From JBBCJM01 sp037190175 (GTDB lineage Bacteria; Pseudomonadota; Alphaproteobacteria; Rhodobacterales; Rhodobacteraceae): a stretch of DNA of 10,163 nucleotides. The stretch spans positions 1-10,163 of the forward strand of contig JBBCJM010000166.1 in NCBI GenBank assembly GCA_037190175.1, read 5' to 3'. The stretch's first letter is position 1. Every line of letters begins with the position of its first letter. Below are positions 4,700 to 10,163 of this stretch, piece by piece. The translations under genes were made by a program, and so were the position numbers. The notes below the pieces were generated by a model. The model was not told where the DNA came from. It saw nothing but the letters and a program-made list of their open reading frames with translations, and ran no database searches.

Positions 4700-7363
4700 A
4701 TGAAGATGACTCGACCCGGACCGACCCACGCCCCCGATCCCGATCCCGTCGAGACCCGGGAATGGACCGAGGCGCTGGCCGCGGTAGCCGCCGCCTCGGG
4801 CAGTGAGCGCGCCGGCTATCTGCTCCGCCAGCTTGAGGATGTCGCCCGGCGCAACGGCGTCTTCGCCAGCGGCCAGCCGTTCTCGGCCTACCGCAACACC
4901 ATCCCCGTGGCCCAGCAGGGCCCCTATCCCGGCGACCTGGCGATGGAGGAGCGCATCACTTCGATCATCCGCTGGAACGCGCTGGCGATGGTGGTGCGGG
5001 CGAACAAGGCATACGGCGAGCTGGGCGGCCATATCGCCAGCTATGCCTCGGCGGCCGAGATCTTCGAGGTGGGATTCAACCATTTCTTCCGCGCCGGGGC
5101 CGAGGACGGCGATCTGGTGTATTTCCAGCCGCATTCCGCCCCCGGGGTCTATGCCCGCGCCTTCCTCGAAGGCCGGCTGACCGAGGCGCAACTGGCCAAC
5201 TACCGGCAGGAGGTGGGGGGCAACGGCCTCTGCTCCTACCCCCATCCCTGGCTGATGCCGGATTTCTGGCAGTTCCCCACCGGATCCATGGGCCTCGGGC
5301 CGATCAGCGCGATCTACCAGGCGCGGTTCATGCGCTATCTGGAGGGGCGCGGACTGGCGCAGACCGCAGGCCGCCACGTCTGGGGCGTGTTCGGCGACGG
5401 CGAGATGGACGAGCCGGAATCCATCGCCGGCCTGACCCTGGCGGCGCGCGAGAACCTCGACAACCTGACCTTCATCGTCAACTGCAACCTGCAGCGGCTG
5501 GACGGCCCGGTGCGCGGCAACGGCCAGATCATCCAAGAGCTGGAAAGCCTGTTCATCGGCGCCGGCTGGAACGTGATCAAGGTGTTGTGGGGCAGCGAGT
5601 GGGACGGGCTCTTCGCCCGCGACGCCGACAACGCCCTCTTGCGCCGCTTCGCCGAGACGGTGGACGGCCAGTATCAGGACCTCGGCTCCAAGGATGGCGA
5701 CTATAACCGGCAGAAGTTCTTCGACGCCGATCCCGCCACGCAGGCGCTGGTCGCCCACATGACCGACGCCGAGATCAACGCGCTGCGGCGCGGCGGGCAT
5801 GATTTCCGCAAGCTCCATGCCGCCTTCGCGGCGGCAAAGGCGCACAAGGGCCGGCCCACGGTGATCCTGGCCAAGACGAAAAAGGGCTACGGCATGGGCA
5901 ATGCCGGCGAAAGCCGGATGACCGCGCACCAGTCGAAGAAGCTGGATATCGAGGCGCTGCGCGCCTTCCGCGACCGTTTCGCCCTGCCGCTGTCCGACGC
6001 CGACCTGGAAGGGCTGAAGTTCTACAAACCCGCCGAGGACAGCCCCGAGATGACCTACCTGCGCGCCCGCCGTGCCGGCTTGGGCGGCGCCCTGCCGGTG
6101 CGGCCGCGCGGGGGCGGGGCGCTGGCGGTGCCGGCGCCGGATAGCTACGCCCGCTTCGCCACCCAGGCCGAGGGCAAGGAGATGTCCACCACCATGGCCG
6201 CGGTGCGGATGCTGGGGGGCCTCTTGAAGGACAAGACCCTCGGCCCCCGCATCGTGCCCATCGTGGCCGACGAGGCGCGCACCTTCGGCATGGACAACCT
6301 GTTCCGGCAGGTCGGCATCTATGCCCCCAAGGGCCAGCTTTACGAGCCCGAGGACGCCGGCTCGATGATGTATTACCGCGAGGCGGCGGACGGGCAGCTG
6401 TTGGAGGAAGGCATCACCGAGGCCGGCGCGATCTCCAGCTGGGCCGCGGCGGCGACCGCCTATTCGGTGCACGGGGTGCCGCTGCTGCCGGTCTACATCT
6501 ACTATTCGATGTTCGGCTTCCAGCGGATCGGCGACCTGATCTGGGCCGCCGCCGACCAGCGGGCGCGCGGCTTCCTGCTGGGCGCCACGGCGGGCCGGAC
6601 CACCCTGTCGGGCGAGGGGTTGCAGCATCAGGACGGCACCAGCCCGCTGATCGCCGCCACCATCCCCAACTGCCGCGCCTACGACCCGGCCTTCGCGGGC
6701 GAACTGGCGGTGATCCTGGATCACGGCATGCGCCGGATGATGCAGGAGCAGGTGGATGAGTTCTATTACGTCACGGTGATGAACGAGAACTACGCCCAGC
6801 CCTCGCTGCAACCGGGGACCGAGGACGACATCATCCGCGGCCTTTATCGTTTCGACAGCCGGGGCGAGGGCGAGGTGCGGGTGCGGCTCTTGGGCTCGGG
6901 CACCATCCTGCAACAGGTGATCGCGGCGGCCGACCTGCTGGCCGAGCGCGGCATCGCGTCGGATATCTACAGCGCCACCAGCTTTCCCGAACTGGCGCGC
7001 GAGGCGCAGGCGGTGGAGCGGCGCAACCGGCTGAGCGGGACGGAGACCCCCAAGGTCAGCCATGTCGCCCGGCTGCTTGCGGGGAAGATGCCGGTGGTGG
7101 CCGCCACCGACTACGTCCGCGCCCTGCCGCAGATGGTGGCGCCCTATCTGGACGCGCGCTTCGTGGCGCTGGGGACGGACGGCTTCGGCCGCTCCGACAC
7201 CCGCGTGGCGCTGCGGGCGTTCTTCGAGGTCGATGCGCAAAGCATCGCCCTGGCCGCCATCGAGGCGCTGGTGCGCGACGGGCATCTGGAGCGCGCGGTG
7301 TTGCGGAAGGCGCTGGCCGATTTCGGTGTGCAGGCCGGGGCGCCGGCGCCCTGGATGGTGTGA
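4700..7363 (+). CDS. aceE: Pyruvate dehydrogenase E1 component, homodimeric AceE type
   Basis: An 887-residue thiamine-diphosphate enzyme, the same length as E. coli AceE and alignable with it throughout. It decarboxylates a 2-oxoacid, normally pyruvate, and acylates the lipoyl group of E2. Seen: GGHIASYASAAEIFEVGFNHFFR (H111) and FQPHSAPGVYARAFLEGRL (H145), each quoted here only by key residue; the ThDP/Mg motif GDGEMDEPES (232-241) ending in NCNLQRLDGP (261-270); the mobile-loop H410 in TAHQSKK; ADEARTFGM (523-531); EEGITEAGA with catalytic-position E574; YYSMFGFQRIGDL (601-613); and GTDGFGRSD (825-833). One deviation: LQHQDGTSP at 641-649, where E. coli has a His in place of T647. The ATG at 4700 has only a weak GGAA site. 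E2 follows 7 bases after the stop. The substrate could be another short 2-oxoacid, as for the AceE homologue MdeB. Confidence 0.93.
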   Translation: MKMTRPGPTHAPDPDPVETREWTEALAAVAAASGSERAGYLLRQLEDVARRNGVFASGQPFSAYRNTIPVAQQGPYPGDLAMEERITSIIRWNALAMVVRANKAYGELGGHIASYASAAEIFEVGFNHFFRAGAEDGDLVYFQPHSAPGVYARAFLEGRLTEAQLANYRQEVGGNGLCSYPHPWLMPDFWQFPTGSMGLGPISAIYQARFMRYLEGRGLAQTAGRHVWGVFGDGEMDEPESIAGLTLAARENLDNLTFIVNCNLQRLDGPVRGNGQIIQELESLFIGAGWNVIKVLWGSEWDGLFARDADNALLRRFAETVDGQYQDLGSKDGDYNRQKFFDADPATQALVAHMTDAEINALRRGGHDFRKLHAAFAAAKAHKGRPTVILAKTKKGYGMGNAGESRMTAHQSKKLDIEALRAFRDRFALPLSDADLEGLKFYKPAEDSPEMTYLRARRAGLGGALPVRPRGGGALAVPAPDSYARFATQAEGKEMSTTMAAVRMLGGLLKDKTLGPRIVPIVADEARTFGMDNLFRQVGIYAPKGQLYEPEDAGSMMYYREAADGQLLEEGITEAGAISSWAAAATAYSVHGVPLLPVYIYYSMFGFQRIGDLIWAAADQRARGFLLGATAGRTTLSGEGLQHQDGTSPLIAATIPNCRAYDPAFAGELAVILDHGMRRMMQEQVDEFYYVTVMNENYAQPSLQPGTEDDIIRGLYRFDSRGEGEVRVRLLGSGTILQQVIAAADLLAERGIASDIYSATSFPELAREAQAVERRNRLSGTETPKVSHVARLLAGKMPVVAATDYVRALPQMVAPYLDARFVALGTDGFGRSDTRVALRAFFEVDAQSIALAAIEALVRDGHLERAVLRKALADFGVQAGAPAPWMV

Positions 7364-7370
7364 GGGGATC

Positions 7371-8630
7371 ATGAGCAACCAGATCGAAATCCGCGTCCCC
7401 GACCTGGGCGATTTCCGCGACGTGCCGGTGGTCGAGATCGCGGTGACCCCGGGCGATACCGTGGCCGCCGGCGATACCGTGGTTGTAGTGGAATCCGACA
7501 AGGCCACGCTCGACGTGCCAGCCGAGGTCTCGGGGCGCATCGTCGCGCTGCGGGTCGGCATGGGCGACAAGGTGAGCGCCGGGACCGTGCTGGCGGTGCT
7601 GGAAGTGGGCGAGGGGGCAATCCCCGCGGCCCCGGCTCCGGCCTCGGCTCCCGCTCCGTCTGCCCCGGCCCCGGCTCCGGTGGCGGCCCCCGCACCGGCC
7701 CCCGTGGCGCCTGCCCCGGCCGCTGCGGCCCCCGCCGACGCCCTGCCCCCCCATGCCTCGCCCGCCATCCGCAAGCTGGCGCGCGAGTTGGGCGTCGATC
7801 TGGCGCAACTCGCCGGCACCGGCCCGAAAGGCCGCATCACCCGCGAGGATGTGCAGGGGTTCGTCAAACAGGCGCTGACCCGGCCGCCCGTCCAGAGCGG
7901 CCTCGCCCTCGCCCCGCCCGACTGGCCCCGCATCGACTACGCCAAATTCGGCGAGGTCGAGCGGCAACCGCTGTCCCGCATCCAGCGCATCTCCGGCCCG
8001 GCGCTGGCGCGCAACGCCATCCTGATCCCGCATGTGACCAATTTCGACGAGGCCGACATCACCGAGCTGGAGTCCTTCCGCCAGCAGGCCAATGCCGAAG
8101 GGGGCGCCAAGCTGTCGATCCTGCCCTTTGCCGTGAAGGCTGCGGTGGCGGCGCTGAAACGTTTCCCCACCTTCAACGCCTCGCTGGACGGCGAGGAGGT
8201 GGTGCTGAAACGCTACTGGAACATCGGGGTCGCCGCCGACACGCCCGAGGGGCTGGTGGTGCCGGTGGTGAAGGGCGCCGACCGCAAGTCCCTGCGCGAG
8301 ATCGCGCAGGAGATGGCCGATCTGGCCGCCGACGCCCGCACCGGCAAGCTGAAGGCCACCGACATGCAGGGGGCGACCTTCACCATTTCCTCGCTGGGCG
8401 GGATCGGGGGGACCAACTTCACCCCCATCATCAACGCCCCCGAGGTGGCGATCCTGGGCATGACCCGCTCCGCCATGCGCCCGGTCTGGGACGGCGCGGC
8501 GTTCCGGCCCCGGCTGGTGCAGCCCCTGTCGCTGTCCTGGGACCACCGGGTGGTCGATGGCGTCGCCGCGGCGCGGTTCCTTGGCTTCCTCAAGGACATC
8601 CTGTCCGATTTCCGGCGGATCAGCCTGTGA
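7371..8630 (+). CDS. aceF: Dihydrolipoyl acyltransferase E2 component, AceF type
   Basis: A 419-residue E2 core protein that passes the acyl group from E1 to coenzyme A. Domains in order: one lipoyl domain (about 3-79) with lipoyl-lysine K44 in VESDKATLDVP; an Ala/Pro-rich swinging linker (about 85-122); a peripheral subunit-binding domain (about 127-166, ASPAIRKLARELG to GRITREDVQGFV); and the catalytic domain (about 195-419) with SLGGIGGTNFTPIINAPEVA and the active-site DHRVVDG at 391-397 (H392, D396). The catalytic domain, with QRISGPALARN and IPHVTNFDEADITELE, looks like the gamma/betaproteobacterial AceF that partners homodimeric E1. E. coli has three lipoyl domains; this has one. The start ATG at 7371 follows GAGGGG (7362-7367), which overlaps the E1 stop. 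The next gene overlaps its stop by four bases. Confidence 0.94.
   Translation: MSNQIEIRVPDLGDFRDVPVVEIAVTPGDTVAAGDTVVVVESDKATLDVPAEVSGRIVALRVGMGDKVSAGTVLAVLEVGEGAIPAAPAPASAPAPSAPAPAPVAAPAPAPVAPAPAAAAPADALPPHASPAIRKLARELGVDLAQLAGTGPKGRITREDVQGFVKQALTRPPVQSGLALAPPDWPRIDYAKFGEVERQPLSRIQRISGPALARNAILIPHVTNFDEADITELESFRQQANAEGGAKLSILPFAVKAAVAALKRFPTFNASLDGEEVVLKRYWNIGVAADTPEGLVVPVVKGADRKSLREIAQEMADLAADARTGKLKATDMQGATFTISSLGGIGGTNFTPIINAPEVAILGMTRSAMRPVWDGAAFRPRLVQPLSLSWDHRVVDGVAAARFLGFLKDILSDFRRISL
7615..7740 (+). repeat. Low-complexity Ala/Pro coding repeat (E2 linker)
   Basis: Tandem degenerate units of the type GCCCCGGCTCCG encode the Ala-Pro-Ala-Pro run that forms the flexible linker between lipoyl and subunit-binding domains. 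It is part of the E2 coding sequence, not a mobile repeat. Such stretches vary in length between strains by slippage. Confidence 0.8.
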
Positions 8631-10015
8631 GCGCGGCGATGGAGACCGAACTGCTCGTCATCGGTGCCGGTCCGGGCGGCTACACGGCGGCCTTCCGCGC
8701 CGCCGACCTCGGCCGCCGGGTGGTGCTGGTGGATCCGCGCGCCACGCTGGGCGGGGTCTGCCTGAACGTGGGCTGCATTCCGTCCAAGGCGCTGCTGCAT
8801 GTCGCCAAGGTGATCGAGGATACCGCCGAAGCCTCGGCCCACGGCATCGGCTTCGGCGCGCCGCAGATCGACCTGGCGGCGGTGCGGCAGTGGAAGGCCG
8901 GGGTGGTGGGCAAGCTGACCGGCGGCCTTGCGGCGCTGGCGAAGCGGCGCAAGGTGACGGTGGTGCAGGGCACCGCGCGCTTCACCGGCCCGCAGGAGGT
9001 GGCGGTGGACATCCCCGAGGGCCCGCGCCGGATCGGCTTTCAGCAGGCGATCATCGCCACCGGATCCAGCCCGGTCATGCTGCCCTTCCTGCCCGACGAT
9101 CCCCGCATCATCGACAGCACCGGGGCGCTGGATCTGGCCGATGTTCCGCCCCGCCTGCTGGTGCTGGGCGGCGGCATCATCGGGCTGGAGATGGCGCAGG
9201 TCTATCATGCGCTGGGTTCGCAGGTGGCCATCGCGGAACGGCTGCCGCAGATCATCCCCGGCGCCGATCCCGATGTGGTCAAGCCGCTGATGACCCGGAT
9301 CGCCGCGCGCTATGCCGTGCATCTGGAAACCTCGGTGACGGCGGTCGAGGCGGGGGACGACCTGACCGTCACCTTCGAGGGCGCGACCCTCTGGCAGGCC
9401 GACTTCGACCGCATCCTGGTGGCGGTGGGCCGCCGTCCGAACGGCGCGGCGGTGGACCCGGGGGCGGCGGGGGTGGATGTCACCGAACAGGGCTTCATCC
9501 CCGTCGATGCGCAGATGCGCACCAACCAACCGCATATCTTCGCCATCGGCGACGTGGTGGGCCAGCCGATGCTGGCGCACAAGGCCACGCATGAGGCCAA
9601 GGTGGCGGCCGAGGTCGCCTGTGGTATGAAGGCGGCCTTCGACCCGCGCGCCATTCCCTCGGTGGCCTATACCGACCCGGAAGTCGCCTGGTGCGGGCTG
9701 ACCGAAACCACCGCCGCCCAGCAGGGCCGCAAGGTGAAGACCGCCCGCTTCCCCTGGGCCGCCTCGGGTCGCGCCCTGTCGATGGGGCGGGGCGAGGGGT
9801 TGACCAAGCTGGTGCTCGACCCCGACACCGGCCGGGTGCTGGGCGCCGGGATCACCGGCCCCGGCGCGGGAGAGCTGATCGCCGAGGCCGTGCTGGCCAT
9901 CGAGATGGGGGCCGAGGCCGCCGACCTCGCCCTGACCATCCATCCGCATCCCACGCTTTCGGAAACCCTGGGCCTCGCCGCCGAGGCCCACGAGGGCACC
10001 CTGACCGACCTTTGA
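8627..10015 (+). CDS. lpdA: Dihydrolipoamide dehydrogenase (E3)
   Basis: A 462-residue flavoprotein disulfide reductase that reoxidises the dihydrolipoyl group of E2 and makes NADH. Seen: FAD motif GAGPGG (13-18); the redox disulfide C45/C50 in GGVCLNVGCIPSK; ATGSSP (144-149); the NAD motif GGGIIGLE (181-188), with acidic E204 after the second strand (AIAER), as expected for NAD rather than NADP; the second FAD motif FAIGDVVG (305-312, D309); and the dimer-interface catalytic pair H441 and E446 in HPHPTLSE. Length is normal. The GTG start shares GTGA with the E2 stop, a four-base overlap, and has GGCGGA (8614-8619) upstream; an ATG at 8639 would drop four residues and has a poorer site. Placement makes it the dedicated E3 of this complex. 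Confidence 0.95.
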   Translation: MSAAMETELLVIGAGPGGYTAAFRAADLGRRVVLVDPRATLGGVCLNVGCIPSKALLHVAKVIEDTAEASAHGIGFGAPQIDLAAVRQWKAGVVGKLTGGLAALAKRRKVTVVQGTARFTGPQEVAVDIPEGPRRIGFQQAIIATGSSPVMLPFLPDDPRIIDSTGALDLADVPPRLLVLGGGIIGLEMAQVYHALGSQVAIAERLPQIIPGADPDVVKPLMTRIAARYAVHLETSVTAVEAGDDLTVTFEGATLWQADFDRILVAVGRRPNGAAVDPGAAGVDVTEQGFIPVDAQMRTNQPHIFAIGDVVGQPMLAHKATHEAKVAAEVACGMKAAFDPRAIPSVAYTDPEVAWCGLTETTAAQQGRKVKTARFPWAASGRALSMGRGEGLTKLVLDPDTGRVLGAGITGPGAGELIAEAVLAIEMGAEAADLALTIHPHPTLSETLGLAAEAHEGTLTDL

Positions 10016-10033
10016 TGACCCAAGGAGGAACCC

Positions 10034-10163
10034 ATGAAGACCCCGCGCCCGATCGGCCAGAAGCCGGTGCTGCATCACGTCACCTTCAAGACCACCCGGC
10101 TGAAGGAAATGGTGGACTGGTATGCCGCCGTGGTCGGCTGCGAGTCGAACTTCACCTTCGAGG
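10034..10163 (+). CDS. VOC-superfamily protein (glyoxalase/extradiol dioxygenase fold), 5' part only
   Basis: The first 43 residues are present and run off the right edge. A strong AGGAGG (10023-10028) ends 5 bases before the ATG. LHHVTFKTTRLKEMVDWY (13-30) is the opening beta-alpha unit of a vicinal-oxygen-chelate module: the His pair at 14-15 supplies the usual first metal ligand, and the following helix leads to VVGCESNFTFE. Members include glyoxalase I, extradiol ring-cleaving dioxygenases, epimerases and resistance proteins, and the fragment is too short to choose. The 18-base gap after the E3 gene suggests the same operon. Given the aromatic genes nearby, an extradiol dioxygenase or a lyase acting on a pathway intermediate is worth considering. 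Confidence 0.75.
   Translation, partial: MKTPRPIGQKPVLHHVTFKTTRLKEMVDWYAAVVGCESNFTFE

Noticed and set aside
7615..7740. Tandem GC-rich units considered as a CRISPR-like or mobile repeat
   Set aside because: The units are short, degenerate and in frame, encoding the Ala/Pro linker of E2; there are no spacers.
4670..7933. Very long open frame on the minus strand opposite the E1 gene
   Set aside because: It is antisense to a firmly identified AceE-type gene. Its product is rich in Arg, Gly, Ala and His with no recognisable domain, as expected for the reverse frame of GC-rich coding DNA.
7056..8546. Minus-strand frame with Gly/Arg/His-rich protein across the E1/E2 junction
   Set aside because: The Gly/Arg run is the complement of the Ala/Pro linker of E2; no independent evidence for a gene.
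8639..8641. Alternative ATG start for the E3 gene
   Set aside because: Possible, since only four residues differ, but the GTG at 8627 has the better upstream purine run and gives the usual tight overlap with the E2 stop. The choice is not certain.
8213..10078. Long open frame on the minus strand opposite E2 and E3
   Set aside because: The plus-strand genes carry full catalytic motifs; the minus frame shows only low-complexity GC-driven composition.
1..10163. Transposases, integrases, attachment sites, tRNA or rRNA genes
   Set aside because: None was recognised; nearly all the sequence is accounted for by the metabolic and regulatory genes listed.

Overview
The window is a very GC-rich, gene-dense stretch with all genes on the + strand. 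GTG or ATG starts sit behind short purine-rich ribosome sites, gaps are small and one stop/start pair overlaps. Composition, a TRAP solute-receptor gene and protein sequences close to Rhizobium-type enzymes suggest an alphaproteobacterium, plausibly Rhodobacteraceae. This is inferred; no rRNA or tRNA is present to fix it.

Left half (1-4541), an aromatic catabolism cluster: the 3' end of a TRAP periplasmic receptor (DctP family); an MhpA-type single-component FAD aromatic hydroxylase; an amidohydrolase-2 enzyme that carries the metal and active-site residues of gamma-resorcylate (2,6-dihydroxybenzoate) decarboxylase at the same residue numbers; a LigF-like glutathione S-transferase; and an Lrp/AsnC regulator. 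The simplest reading is uptake of an aromatic acid, decarboxylation to resorcinol, then hydroxylation toward hydroxyquinol. The ring-cleavage and maleylacetate-reductase genes expected after that are not in view. A GC-rich hairpin lies between hydroxylase and decarboxylase, and a terminator-like inverted repeat straddles the GST stop codon.

Right half (4542-10163): a 158-base gap holding the only AT-rich patch of the window, with several small inverted repeats, is the likely promoter/operator of a second operon. That operon encodes a complete 2-oxoacid dehydrogenase complex of the enterobacterial pyruvate dehydrogenase type: a homodimeric AceE-like E1, an AceF-like E2 with one lipoyl domain, and dihydrolipoamide dehydrogenase (E3). 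It is followed after 18 bases by the start of a VOC-superfamily gene that runs off the window. A homodimeric E1 is not the usual main pyruvate dehydrogenase of alphaproteobacteria (normally PdhA/PdhB). With the adjacent Lrp-type regulator and catabolic genes, this suggests a dedicated or acquired complex, perhaps oxidising pyruvate or a related 2-oxoacid from a breakdown pathway.

No mobile element, CRISPR array, RNA gene or clear pseudogene was seen. The most interesting points are the decarboxylase/hydroxylase pairing and the extra PDH complex beside an Lrp regulator.
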